From NCBI RefSeq assembly GCF_051020765.1, contig NC_134941.1, positions 558,001 to 622,000 on the forward strand: a DNA stretch of 64,000 bases, written 5' to 3'. The position numbers and the translations under genes are program-made. Numbering within the stretch: the first letter of the stretch is position 1; each line of letters opens with the position of its first letter. The notes beneath the pieces are model-generated. The model searched no databases and had not been told where the DNA came from. It saw only the letters and a program-made list of their open reading frames with translations. Source of the stretch: Lasioglossum baleicum (taxonomy: Eukaryota > Arthropoda > Insecta > Hymenoptera > Halictidae). Positions 32,695 through 43,818 of the stretch are shown here, piece after piece.

Positions 32695-33521
32695 CAGAGT
32701 TGTGCTAATTTAAATACATTGTAATTGAATTACATTGTATTTTATACACACAGTATTTGAACTACATTGTAATTGCATTAAATAATTTGAATCTTTCACT
32801 TCTCTTAATTGCTAATTACGCGAATCACGAGTGCAATCAAATACGATGTAATTGAAATAAAATGTATTTGAAATACAATGTATGTAATGCAAATTACTTA
32901 GTGTGTGCATTACATACTCGCTTAGTGTGAAAAATATCTTGAATTTTTATCAGTAACACTATTTAATAGGATAGATCTAAATCAAGAACATTCTTCGTGT
33001 GGCACTAATCACTTATGAGGTCATATTCACTGATGGCAATTGTCAGCAAGTTTTAAATTAATTTTAATGAGTACTCTTTGTTCATACATCTTGTCACTAA
33101 GATTGTCGCAATTTTCATAAACATGAAAATGAGTTGTCTGTGAAGGGGAAACTGAAGAAACAAGCAACATTGAGTAATTTACATTTCAATTATATATTTC
33201 AATTCCAATTTGAATTCTAATTCCAATTCCAATTCTAATTTCAATTCCAATTTCAATTCCAATTTTAATTCCAATTTCAATTGCAATTCCAATTGCAATT
33301 CCAGTTTCAATTCCAATTCCAATTTCAATTCCTATTCCAATACCAATTCCAATTTCAATTCGAATTCTAATTCCAATTTCAATTCGAATTCTAATTCCAA
33401 TTTCAATTCGAATTCTAATTCCAATTTCAATTATTTCAATTGCATTACATGTAATGCAATTACAATGTAATTCAATTACAATGTATTTAAATTACAATGT
33501 ATTTAAATTAGCACAACTCTG
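32695..33521. mobile_element. element with CAGAGTTGTGCTAATTTAAA ends and minisatellite core
   Basis: CAGAGTTGTGCTAATTTAAA at the left and its complement at the right. Both sides are full of ACAATGTAATT/AATTACATTGT palindromic motifs (32717-32900, 33445-33505), like multiple transposase-binding sites. The core array at 33186-33440 is non-coding. No convincing TSD. Confidence 0.7.
33186..33440. repeat. AATTCCAATTTC minisatellite
   Basis: Same unit type as the other arrays but without the shared leader. The NSNSNFNS frame of 86 codons is a by-product. Confidence 0.9.
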
Positions 33522-33710
33522 ATTACATGACGTGAACAAAATTTTTGAAAAAATTGTAATTGGTCGGAATTACAGAGAAAACACTAGAAGTTGTTGTTTA
33601 CAACTTTTTTTATGGGGGCCTATATTGAAAATTTAAAAAATACGTTTTGTAGATCTGTGCCAATTATACATATTCTGCAAATTTCACCTTTCATAGTGTT
33701 GATAATATAA
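33522..33710. mobile_element. fragment of the CAGTCAGTC fold-back group
   Basis: Contains the ATTTAAAAAATACGTTTTGTAGAT arm block (about 33629-33652) and the preceding GGGGGCCTATATTGAAAATT. No ends seen. Confidence 0.5.
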
Positions 33711-34714
33711 CAACTTCAAGTAACCTAACATGAGTTATCTAGATATTATGTGCAAGAAATGGGTAAAAGTTATTTTGAACATGGTACTGTTTTTAGTATA
33801 ATTTTCAATGTGTAATGACAATTTTACGATAGCTAGAATATGGTATTTTAAAATATACTGATTGATATTCAAAAATACTATAAAGTTATAAACACTTCTA
33901 GAACAGAAACCTATTTTGAGAATACCTCCATATTTATTAATTTTAGACGTTTAGACTATTACGTATAAAATATTTTTCTAAGCAAAATTTAATGCTTTTA
34001 TCCCAATTCGAGAAGAAATACTAGGCATTTCATTATTCAGTTAAAACATTGAATGCCATCTTTCGATTTTAATAAAAAAGTAAAGCAATAACGAACCATT
34101 TACAGTCCGATACCTTTTTCGTAAAATCAATAATTTAGATAAAACCTGAATACATAGTGTCAGAAATGTAAAATTATCTAGTTTTATTTAATGCTATTGT
34201 CAATAATCAAAAATGCTAAACGAGGGTACAATTATAATGTAGTACTAGTGTAACACAATTACGAAGTAAAATGTAAAAAAGGTACAGTATATGTATCTCT
34301 TTCAACAGTTGTGCAAAATAACTTTCTTATGAAAAGAATGTTGTATATACGATTGTGCAAACTTCAGAAGCATTTACTGTAACACTTCTTTTGCAAGTTA
34401 TATGTATAGTAGACCGTGCGACGGTCAAGTCAAAACCTTCGACCTTACGAGTCACAATCAACATGCACACCTCTGTGACCTCAAAAGGTGTTGTGCAACC
34501 TGCTGTGGTCGCACAACTTATTTTTCTCAACATATTTTCTGTTACATTTTCGGTCGAAGCCAAAATTCAAAATAAAAGTTTTCAAGTTCAGCGTTAGAGA
34601 AACATTTTAGTTTTTCATTATCTTACTTTATTTTATTTTCAATCTGATCTTTTTGGATTCAAAAATTGTCAGCCCAGTTACGCTTACAAAATTTGAAAAA
34701 TATTTAAGGAAACT
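33711..34714. other. unassigned 1 kb, no gene supported
   Basis: AT-rich. Two opposed frames at 34327-34597 overlap each other almost completely and show no domain. Confidence 0.35.
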
Positions 34715-34980
34715 AACTTTAAAAATATTTAAGGAAAAAATATTTTATTCTAGTGTTTTGGAAAGCTCTCAAAACAAGCTACTAGAATATGCAATAAAAC
34801 AGTTCTATTTAAGAAACTGAAGATGACCTTCACGTGATTTTCAAACGACTATCCAAGGTCAAATCAATGACACCATTTTATGGCCCCCTTGAAACCATAC
34901 AACTTTTGTCTGAAACATTTTTCTCCAGAATGCTTCATTTCCGAGATACACGTCTGTTCCACTTTGAATGACTCACCCGG
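34715..34980. mobile_element. half of a CCGGGTGAGTCAT-ended MITE
   Basis: Ends ATGACTCACCCGG before TA at 34981-34982 and matches the reverse complement of 58404-58680 (key blocks CCAAGGTCAAATCAATGAC and TATGGCCCCC). Confidence 0.7.
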
Positions 34981-34982
34981 TA

Positions 34983-35155
34983 CATAAAAAAAGATTTGCA
35001 GTCCCATTTATAAATTTTAATATCGATATTAATATCAATATATGTATGTACAATTTATCTGATACGTGTCTGCATACTTACGTGATGGTAGAACATCTAC
35101 ATATACATATACATACATATACATATGTATACATAGTATTACATAGTCCAGTCAA
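34983..35155. repeat. ATATACATACATA-rich spacer
   Basis: TACATA/ATATAC simple repeat at 35095-35142; also a GATTTGCAGTCC trace (about 34992) of a GACTGCGGATC MITE end. Confidence 0.6.
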
Positions 35156-36348
35156 TGAATGATCGTAAGGGGGGTGTAGAGGAAGGAACACAATTTTTAG
35201 CTTTGAGACTTTGTTTGGACTAGTTAGGAAGTAAACATACTAAAAGTCACCACTCCTAGAAGGTGAGCGGGGTGCAGGGGGGCACGTAGAAGGTCCCCCT
35301 TTTCGGTTTTCCACTTATATCTCGGAAACTATGTGTTCTAGCGATAAGACCATTCCATACAAAATTAAAGCTGACAAAATGTGCCACAGGATTGATTCGA
35401 TTCAGTTTTTCGCTATCTCGCATAGTTTCAGAGATATCCGAGCTCGAAGTTCACTAATTGTGAAAAAGAAATGTTTGTCTCACGTTTTTTTCCCTTATTT
35501 GATTAGCTAACTCTTCGGCACAATTAATGAACTTTGAGCGAAGATATCTCGGAAACTATGCGAGATAGCGAAAAATTGAATGCAATCAATTTTATGGCAC
35601 GTTTTGTCAGCTTTAATTTTGTATAGAATGGTCTTATTTCTAGGACGTATAATTTCCGAGATATAAGCGGAATACCGCAAAGGGGGACTTTCAACGCGCA
35701 TTTGAAGTTGAAAAAAGTTGAAACTCAAAAATTGAAATGGAAATTGAAAACTTGAAATTGAAAAATTGAAGTTGAAATTGAGAAATTGAAGTTAAAATTG
35801 AACAATTCAAGTTGAAATTGGAAAATTAAAATTGAAATTGAAGTTGAAAATGAAGTTTTGAAATTGAAGACAAAATCGAAAAATTGAGGTTGAAATTGGA
35901 AAATTGAAGTTGAAATTGAAAAATTGATGTTGGAATTGAAATTGAAATTGGAAAATGGGAGTGGAAACTGAAAAAGTGAAGTTGAAATTGAAGTGTTGAA
36001 ACTGAAATTGAAGCAAAAACACTAACTCGAACAAATAATACAAAGTAAACTTTGAGCGCGGATATCTCGGAAACTGTGGGAGATAGCGAAAACTGAATCT
36101 GATCAATCTTGTGGCACATTTTGTCAGCTTTAATTTTGTATAGAATGGTCTTATCGCTAGGACGCATAGTTTCCGAGATATAAGCGGAAAACCGAAAAGG
36201 GGGACCTTCTACGTGCCCCCCTGCACCCCGCTCACCTCCAAGGAGTGGGGACTTTTAATATGTTTACCTCCTAACGAGTCCAAACAAAGACCCAATGTTA
36301 AAAATTGTGTTCCTTCCATTTCCCTCTAAAACTTTTCGTTGACTGGAC
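35156..36348. mobile_element. fold-back element, GTCCAGTCAATGAA family
   Basis: Ends GTCCAGTCAATGAATGATCG and (right) CGTTGACTGGAC, TA at 35154-35155 and 36349-36350. Arms repeat blocks inverted: GTGCAGGGGGGCACGTAGAA, TATATCTCGGAAACTATG, ATTAAAGCTGACAAAATGTG. The loop has a minisatellite with the shared leader. Partial second copy at 50018-51016. Confidence 0.85.
35706..36012. repeat. AATTGAAGTTGAA minisatellite with shared leader
   Basis: Units of AATTGAAA and GTTGAAATT. The right edge (36009-36041) has the same leader as 8223-8256, although the surrounding transposon is unrelated. Confidence 0.9.
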
Positions 36349-36350
36349 TA

Positions 36351-37040
36351 ATATAATTTCCATGCATAGAAGAAGACTGTAAGAGTCTTAAAGAAGGCTG
36401 TAAGTGCCAGTTTCCAAAAATTCTTTTTCCCCAAAAGAGGATGTAAGTGCGAACGCCAATGCAATTAAATAAGGCTGAAACTTCCCTGACGATTGGTCAG
36501 TTTCTTGTTCCCTTTTCAAGAAAATGACAAGTGGACTTTCATTCTTTCCATTTGTCTGACGGTCTACTTTTTCCCTGACTTTGCTATTTTTTCGCTTTTT
36601 AAAAGTCATATATTGTTTTCAAGTTGTCTTAACTACAAATTCTAATTTTTTTAAGTGTCTGAAATAAATTGCATTCTTACAAACCTTACATGGATATTCC
36701 TCCGAACTTTCATTTTGGCATTTACAGCGTTGTTTAATTCCGATCTTGAATTATGGCACGGAGGAATGTCATCAAATATGCAGTGCAATCGCAAACACTT
36801 TCGTTAATGGTTTTTATTATTTCAATCGACGAAACTTTATGGGAGCGAAGATTACGCGGTATCAGAACGGAAATGTAGTTCGTCGTTGACGTCACGTTGA
36901 ACCGCAGGTCAACAGTAGCTTGATCTATAGAATTTTGATGTGAAACTACAAAACGAGTTTGAATCAATCAATAGTCGGCTACTGAATCGAGAGTGGTCGT
37001 GCAGTTGTTTCGCAATTTCGAGCGTGAACGTAGATACATA
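36351..37040. other. unassigned 0.7 kb, no gene supported
   Basis: Two minus-strand frames (36388-36609, 36734-36967) have no recognised domain. Possibly unique host DNA. Confidence 0.35.
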
Positions 37041-37270
37041 TACAGGGTGGTTCATCAGATATTACCACCTCGATTTTTGTCATTATTATTATTCGTAGCG
37101 AAGAATGTTTATACATATAGGGTTGAATGGTGTCGAGAGATGCATACTTTGGTGTTGTGAGTTTTTTGTAGGTGAACGCGTAGAAGAGGTATGAAGGTCA
37201 TCAGTATTTTTTTAGATAGGATCGGATGTTTTTTCATGCACCAATCAATGAAGATTCATATTCTCTACAC

Positions 37271-37488
37271 CAGGCGTGGGCAATTTTGCCTCAATTGAGG
37301 CAAAACTATCCCCACCGTAGCGCCCACTGTCCTCCACCAGCATCCGTCGTTACTATGTAGGAAGGACGCGTTTCGCTTGTCGCAAGCAGTGCGCAGGCCT
37401 CGTGCATCGGAGCCACGAGGAGCGCCACCGAAAGGAAGCTTGGTGGGGGAAGCAGGCGTTTGAGGGGCTCCACCCGTGACCACGCCTG
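37271..37488. mobile_element. hAT MITE, 218 bp
   Basis: CAGGCGTGGGCAA at the left and GACCACGCCTG at the right, CTCTACAC duplicated exactly (37263-37270, 37489-37496). GC-rich and non-coding. Confidence 0.9.
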
Positions 37489-37652
37489 CTCTACACTAAC
37501 CTATTAATATCGAAAAACCTTTTCGATATTAACTCCTTAACCTTTGTTAAGGAGACATTTTATTTTTAGTGTTGTTACGAAATCACAACTCTCTTGATAA
37601 TGTTACGCATTCAAATACCTTATGGTCATTTTTACATGATTTGTCATTACTA

Positions 37653-38064
37653 GACTCCGGATGTTTATGCAAAATAAAAAGTTTGTGTATTAATTGCAAG
37701 ATCCAGGAGCTAAATACAAATTTATATTCTTCATTAATGTGGGATATAAATAAACTTAAAGCCGTTTTGCAACATAACGTCACTTTAATATAAAGGTATA
37801 AAAATATATATAATAAGTGAAATAGAAAGGAAATATACATTAAATCTCGTAATTAACCATGTGTGTTGTACTACAACGTCCTACAACGTGCTACCATGAG
37901 CTTCGAACATACATATAAACAGAAGTGCGTAGCGCCCTCGTACAGCGCGGACGAATAGAGGAACTTCCATCAATTAATAATTTTAATGTGGTGAAAATAA
38001 TATATTAACACTCTTTTAAATTGCACTCGTTCATTTCAGTTATAAATGCATAAAATTCGGAGTC
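37653..38064. mobile_element. GACTGCGGATC-family element inside the mariner remnant
   Basis: Ends GACTCCGGATGTTTATGCAA and TAAATGCATAAAATTCGGAGTC (as TATAAATGCATAAAATTCGG...), TA at 37651-37652 and 38065-38066. Ends just before the mariner's second catalytic motif, so it helped break the gene. Confidence 0.75.
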
Positions 38065-38097
38065 TAGTCATTGCATATCCGACAAATAATGTGACCC

Positions 38098-38427
38098 CAA
38101 CAGGACGGTTGTCTTGCACATTATGAACGAATAACAATAAATGCTTTAAATCAAATATTTTCGAATCGTTACATAGGACGAGGTGATCCCATTCATTTTC
38201 CGGTAAAAATACCTGATTCAACACCTCTCGACTTTTTCTTATGGGGTTACTTGAAAAATAAAGTATACGCTGAGGCTCCGACTACAATTGCTGATATGAA
38301 AGATCGTACCATCACTGAACGCAATAACATACCATCAGTTTTATTACATAATGTAAAACAATCATTACATTCTCGATTAAGAAAATCTCGTGAAGTAAAC
38401 AGTCACCACATTGAACCTTTTCTGTGA
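38098..38427 (+). pseudogene. mariner-like (DD41D type) transposase, C-terminal third
   Basis: A single open frame of 109 codons: second catalytic motif QQDG at its start, WIGRG-type IGRGDP, then the third motif in IPDSTPLDFFLWGYLKNKV and a tail ending in a stop at 38425-38427. By my count 41 residues separate the two aspartates, the same spacing as the element at 44507-45811, so they belong to one group though the proteins are clearly different. No N-terminus or first aspartate: a MITE and deletion replace them. Confidence 0.8.
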
Positions 38428-38633
38428 ATAAAATCATTACAATATTACTAAGAGAGTCGTGATTTCATAACAACACGAAAATTAAAATATCTTCTTAACT
38501 AATGGTTTTTCGATATTAACACTAGGTTTACGGAGCTCTAGAAATAACCGTTTCACATTATGAAAGAATTATAAACATTATAAACATAACAAAAATGTGT
38601 CTATCCAAATTTTTGACCATTTTTCCAATAATA

Positions 38634-40135
38634 CACTCCTCAAAAGAATTAAGGGATCACTTGTGCGAACCCGAAAAATTGGTCCCAATTTACGTGATCA
38701 TAACTCCGTCAAAAATTGCCGTATCGATATGGTTAAACAATGGTTTCAAAGCCTGAAACCTCTAGTTTCAGATGCTCTGTTTCAAATTGTTGCTATGTTG
38801 GCTTTTTACAAAGTTATAGCGAGACGAAGACAACATTGACGGTTAACAAAAATTTTGTGCAACTTTGGAACATCACACGGGGAGCAACACATTTTTTTGT
38901 GTCTATCTTTCCTGTGTAAATTGTGTGGTTGTTGAATATTGTGCGATTTTTTTTATTCCAGTTATTCAACATTGAAGTAAATATGGGCTTTTTAACTTTA
39001 CAAGCCCATCTCTCAAAATTTGTCTACGATCTCAGGATTTTGTAAAATCGATTTCTTGCAAAATCCTGAGGTCGTAGACAAATTTTGAGACCAGATTTGA
39101 AATCAGCGTGAAAAAATCTACGAGAAATGATATACAGCATGTTAAAAAAAAATTTTTTCCGCGCGTGGTACTGGAGAAACCACATTTTCTTAAAGTTCTA
39201 CATGTTTAAAGAATTTTCTCCACGTTAAAAAACGTTAGTACCATAATCGCCCTATTTTTCCCATATTCTGTCAACTTTCAGCTTTAATTTAAAAAAAATT
39301 TCATCGCTCTACCTCCTTTCTATCGAAAGTTCTTTGATTTTGAATCGAGTTTGGTCCAAATTTCCCACTGTGGGCTGGCGCTGTACGCGGCGCGCTAATT
39401 TCTGCGAAGCACTAACTTCAAACACAGCTGCCATAGGTAAAAAATTGTCGCAGCGAGTTCATGGGGTACGCAATGGAATCGGCAGAATCTCTGCTCGGAT
39501 CTGACGTTCGGATCATGGTACATATGTATTACCATCATTTCTCGTCGAGATATAGCGAGATAAAGGAAAAATGGAAATTGTGCATTTTTTAAACATATTT
39601 TCAGAAACAACACCTGGTATATCGAAATGTTAATGAAATTGAAAAAACAAAAGGAGTGCCTTGAAGAGAAAGAAACGCTCTTTCTATTGCTTTTTTGCAC
39701 AAGATTCTACAACAATTTTTTCTCTTTCTGGAACCAGTTAAAGTTAAAAAGCTTATATTTACTTCAATGTTGAATAACTCGAATAAAAAAATTGCACAAT
39801 ATTCAACAACTACACAACTTACACAGGAAAGATAGCCCTTCCAAATGATATTATATTAATGCGATTTATCAAAAAAAATTGTTGCTCCCCGTGTGATGTT
39901 CCAAAGTTGCACAAAATTTTTGTTAACCGTCAATGTTGTCTTCATCTCGCTATAACTTTGTAAAGAACCAGCATAGCAACAATTTGAAACAGAGCATCTG
40001 AAACTAGAGGTTTCTGGCTTTCAAACCATTGTTTAACGATATCGATACGGCAATTTTTGACGGAGTTATGATCACGTAAAGTGGGTGCAATTTTTTGGGT
40101 TCGCACAAGTGATCCCTTAATTCTTTTGAGGAGTG
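38634..40135. mobile_element. complete CACTCCTCAAAAG fold-back element
   Basis: CACTCCTCAAAAGAATTAAG and its complement at the ends, TA at 38632-38633 and 40136-40137. Arms of about 370-400 bp (blocks CGTGATCATAACTCCGTCAA, GAGCAACA, TTCAACATTGAAGTAAATAT) are near-perfect inverted copies. The middle holds CCTGAGGTCGTAGACAAATT in both orientations and, at about 39369-39375, CACTGTG opening a Transib-like block shared with 972 and 61576. Non-coding. Related: 206-1310, 3125-3278, 60870-61582. Confidence 0.85.
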
Positions 40136-40507
40136 TATATACCAAAAGAAAAATAGATTTGGTAAATAATTCCTCAGGGAATCATCTTTACAATCTTAAT
40201 AATCGCAAATTAAGGATATTAGAACCCGTCATCTTGACGGGTTCCGTAAACTTAGCGTTAATAGGTAATACTTTTTTGTAGAGAATATGAAACTTCATCG
40301 ATTGGTGCAGAAGAAAACATATGATCCCATTTAGAAAAAATACTGATGACCTTCATATCACTTCTACGTGTCCACCTACAAAAAATCTCACAACACCAAT
40401 GTATTTATCTCTCGAAACCATTCAACCTTGTATGTATAAACATTCTTCGCTGCGAATAATAAATAATGACTAAATACGAGGTGGTAATGTCTGGTGAACA
40501 TAGCCAG

Positions 40508-40922
40508 CCTACATAAGAAGTATAGAACACCCTATACATGGATATGTATAATTCCTCGCGATAGTTTCGACTCGACTGGTCGACATTTGTCGCACGAAAA
40601 TTTTGAGTCACGGAGCTTAAGCGGCATGGCGGTGTGCCACCTTTCAGTAACTTTCTCTAGTTTCATTCATACGCTGCGTCGCGCCGTTCTTTCCTCGAAC
40701 AGCATGATCAAATATTCCGCATCGTGTAAACTTGTAGAGAAATTATAGCCATCAACGTTTTTTTACCCGACTCGATGTCCCACGGGAATCTCTTTACGAC
40801 ATGAGATGGTCATTTATCATCCATTAATTAAGAAAAGCGAATTCCGTTGTTGAGACTCTCTAATTTTATTGGCTCATGACAGTACCAGTCACGGAAACTT
40901 CTGGTATCATTAATCACTACTA
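40508..40922. other. unassigned, no gene supported
   Basis: An 84-codon plus frame (40494-40748) has no recognised domain. Confidence 0.35.
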
Positions 40923-41119
40923 GGCTGCAAATGTTCATACAATTTTCAATTTTTGTAGGCAAATTTTAAGGATGTGGAATCATGTAGAAACTTATTATCA
41001 TTGATAGTAGTCTTTGTAGTTCTGGAATAAATAAAAATCATACTAAATTCTGTGGAATTTTAAATTCCGGCATTTTTTTACAATTTTTTGAAGCCATGAA
41101 TGCATAAAGATTCGCAGTC
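40923..41119. mobile_element. MITE, GACTGCGGATC family
   Basis: GGCTGCAAATGTTCATACAA and TGAATGCATAAAGATTCGCAGTC (right end), TA at 40921-40922 and 41120-41121; 197 bp. Confidence 0.8.
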
Positions 41120-41358
41120 TATTAATCACTGATCAAATAGAAATGTACAACTCGGTTGAATTGTGCGGTAAACGAAGTCTGTGATATTTCTGGATTGAAT
41201 AATATAATTGCTGCTGTATTTTTATAAAGAAATCTTTCTCATAGTAGCAGTTGTTGATATAGATCAAGATTTAGCTAAAACAGTATTAAATTTCAGATTT
41301 GGGGGGCTTTTTCAAAATATTTTTCGATTATTTTCTTAATCTAACAATAACCAGTATA

Positions 41359-41960
41359 CAGGGTGAACCACGAATCGTGACCAGTAGAGATTACTCTGTT
41401 ATTAGCAGTCCGATCGAAAATGTTTTTATCACATATAGTATAGTAGCATGGTTTCAAGAGAGCTTTCAAGTGATTATAGCAAATTTTTTGCCAACTCCTT
41501 TTTTTCATGATTTTTCAAGGTCACCTTCAATTTTTTGCAAGTATATCTATCATTTTTTTACGGCTACCTGTTTGAGGATTTCAAGGCGAATTCGGTATGT
41601 ATCAGAACATAAAAAATTGTAAAAAATTGCTTTTTTACATTTTTTTTACAAAAAATTTGCTATAATATAATAAATTTTTAAATGTTTTCGGCGCAACGGT
41701 TCGATCGTTTATTACGAATTACAAAGCAATTTTGCTAATTGTCAAACAAAATCAACGTTTCGATCCTAGTTTGAATCTTTTTCAAGATTTATTTGAATCG
41801 CTTATTAACAGCAAATACGATCGATAGAAGAAACATATTTAAATTTGCTATAATCACGTGAAAGTTCTTTTGAAACCATGCTATATGCGATAAAAACATT
41901 TTCGATCAGACTGCTAATTACAGAGTAATCTTTACTAGTCACGATTCGTGGTTCACCCTG
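41359..41960. mobile_element. mariner-type fold-back MITE
   Basis: CAGGGTGAACCACGAATCGT and its complement at the ends, TA at 41357-41358 and 41961-41962. Arms of about 130 bp. The loop holds the TTTAAATGTTT repeat (41673-41844). The 107-codon frame at 41299-41622 is arm sequence, not a gene. Confidence 0.9.
41673..41844. mobile_element. TTTAAATGTTT-ended repeat in a MITE loop
   Basis: TTTTTAAATGTTTTCGGCGC to AAGAAACATATTTAAA; same unit as 29153-29267 with about 55 extra bases in the middle, including TTGAATCTTTTTCAAGATTT. Confidence 0.6.
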
Positions 41961-41976
41961 TATTTATCATGTACAA

Positions 41977-43810
41977 CAGCGGTTTCCAACCTTTATGCTA
42001 CTATTCCTTCATAAAAAAATTTTTTTTCCGCGCCTCCCTATCTTCTAATCTAATCGATATAATAATATAGACACGTTTAAAAAACACTGAAAACTACAAT
42101 TAACAGAATAATAACAAGGTTTTGCTATAACAATAGGAACATGCATATTTATTTTTATATTAAAATTCTAATTAAACTACATATAATGCATCAAAATTTA
42201 ATGCGAGTGTTGTTGTTGTTTATTGGCACAAAGTTTATCAACTCTTGGGGGTAATGTGGAGAGTGCCACTCGTAACTCTTTTTCGACTATTAACCTGGTT
42301 CGATATTTGCTTTTCATTGCAATCAGTGCCGAGAAAAGCTCGTTTCGCATAAGTAAGACGTTACAAACGGTAGAAGCACATGCATTCCTTCGCAATACAC
42401 AAAAATTCATACTCTCCACTAAGATTCACTCAAAATTGAATTATGGTTTCATTTTGAAACTTCTGTTTCAGTGAGCTGTCGCATGATAATTCTATCAATT
42501 TTTTCTTTTCGATGGTTGTCAGCTCAAATTCGTCTTCTTGATTGGCGATAAATGGATTCTGTATCCACAAAACCTTTGAGAAGTCAAGGTCTTTGAAATA
42601 ATTTGAAAAATGCAGCACTGAACCATCCAGGTGTTCGATAAAAAGATTTTTGCTCGCTTCAATATTGGCTGTGTCCCAGAAATCTTTTGAAAGTGAAAAC
42701 ATTTCCAACTCATTCTTTTGTAAAGTTGATTTCCATGACTCTAGCTTTTTAATGAAAGCTTTTACTTTGTATTTTTAAACAAGGGGATGCATTTGTGATC
42801 CCTGCATTGATTTATTTAAACCGCTCAATTTTCCAAAAATTTCAACCAAATAGGCAAGTTTAACAATAAAATTATCTCTCGTCCACAAATGTGCCTCTTC
42901 ATCGTGGTTTTCTTCGAGAGAGATTGCTATTTCTTCTTTGAGCTGAAACACCCTTTGAATCACTTTTGCACGAGATAGCCAGCGAACTTTGCAATAATAC
43001 AGAAGTGAGGTATAATTAGCTCCCATATCAACACACAGCTTTTCAAACAGCCCAGCTCTCAAAGGACTGTTCTTAATGTAGTTTATAATTTTTATAACTT
43101 TCGTAAAAATGTTGTTCAGTTCCTCGCTTATACGTTTTGACACTCAAGCTGCTCTGTAAAGCATACAGTGTGTTCAGATAGCATGTGACCAATTGAAGAC
43201 CTGCTTTGTGTCCGGACATTGAGTGAGCTCCGTCGGTGCACAGTCCAATGCAATTATTCCACGTTATGTCGTTTTCGTCAAAGAAACTGTTTATTATATT
43301 AAACATCTCAATGGATGTGGTCTTTCCAAGAATGAGTTTGCAAAATAATATATTTTCTAATATATTATTTTCCGCAACATATCGAACGTATGCAATTAAA
43401 TGGGCATCTTTAGCTATATCAGTCACCTCGTCTACTTGAATAGAGAATTTCGAAGTACGCAGCCGAGAAACTTAATTGATCGCAAATATCTTCAGATATA
43501 TCATTGATTCTTCTTCCGACTGTATTATGTATCAGCAAGCGGAATTTGTCGCAACTGTTTTGCATACGATTCGCCGAACAGAAACGGAGCGTTTGCAAAG
43601 GCGTCATTTTTAAAATCTTCAGCTCCAGATGATTTTTTAATAGGGCTTAAATTAATGTATACAAATGTAAGAAAAATAAAAATAAACATTACTTCACTGA
43701 ATTTGTACTGTTACGTTACGATATGAAGTTTATTTAGAGTTGTAGATATTATGGTATGAACATTAATTTTTTATTAAAAATTTTGGCGCCTCCCCGGTTG
43801 GAAACCGCTG
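41977..43810 (-). mobile_element. hAT element with decayed ZBED5/SCAND3-type gene
   Basis: CAGCGGTTTCCAAC and GTTGGAAACCGCTG are perfect inverted ends; ATGTACAA (41969-41976) and ATGTACAG (43811-43818) are a 7/8 TSD. 1834 bp, with the minus-strand transposase pseudogene filling most of it. Confidence 0.9.
42198..43607 (-). pseudogene. hAT transposase pseudogene (ZBED5/SCAND3-like)
   Basis: Several frames in order from the right. About 43607-43470 has a region of the type NTVGRRINDISEDI. 43426-43200 has VTDIAKDAHLIAYVRYV, FCKLILGKTTSIEMFNIINS and LCTDGAHSMSGHKAG (catalytic-core CTDGA motif). 43143-42775 has KVRWLSRAKVIQRVFQLKEE. 42708-42430 has KVLWIQNPFI and LIELSCDSSLKQKF. 42390-42198 is the C-terminal dimerisation part, ending ALSTLPPRVDKLCANKQ. 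This order matches ZBED5/SCAND3-type hAT proteins. The N-terminal BED finger is absent. At least three frameshifts; inactive. The element would cut and paste with 8-bp TSDs when intact. Confidence 0.88.
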
Positions 43811-43818
43811 ATGTACAG

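Larger units (their letters stand above)
37507..38516 (+). mobile_element. mariner-like element, deleted
   Basis: Ends ATATCGAAAAACC and GGTTTTTCGATAT, TA at 37505-37506 and 38517-38518. Subterminal blocks (GTGTTGTTACGAAATCACAA and its complement near 38455-38478) extend the inverted ends. Contains the transposase C-terminus (38098-38427) and a MITE (37653-38064). Confidence 0.85.
37043..40507. mobile_element. outer mariner-type fold-back element of a four-level nest
   Basis: CAGGGTGGTTCATCAGATAT at the left; right arm 40270-40507 is its reverse complement (ACGAGGTGGTAATGTCTGG near 40477-40495), with a degraded end. Arms of about 230 bp contain GAATGTTTATACATA and TGGTGTTGTGAG-type blocks. 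Between the arms lie a hAT MITE, a mariner remnant and a fold-back element. Confidence 0.7.

Noticed and set aside
33210..33470. NSNSNFNS frame resembling a low-complexity protein
   Set aside because: Minisatellite artefact, unit CAATTC.
32687..33529. 8-bp TSD for the CAGAGTTGTG element
   Set aside because: Flanks ATCGTAGG and ATTACATG match at only about half the positions.
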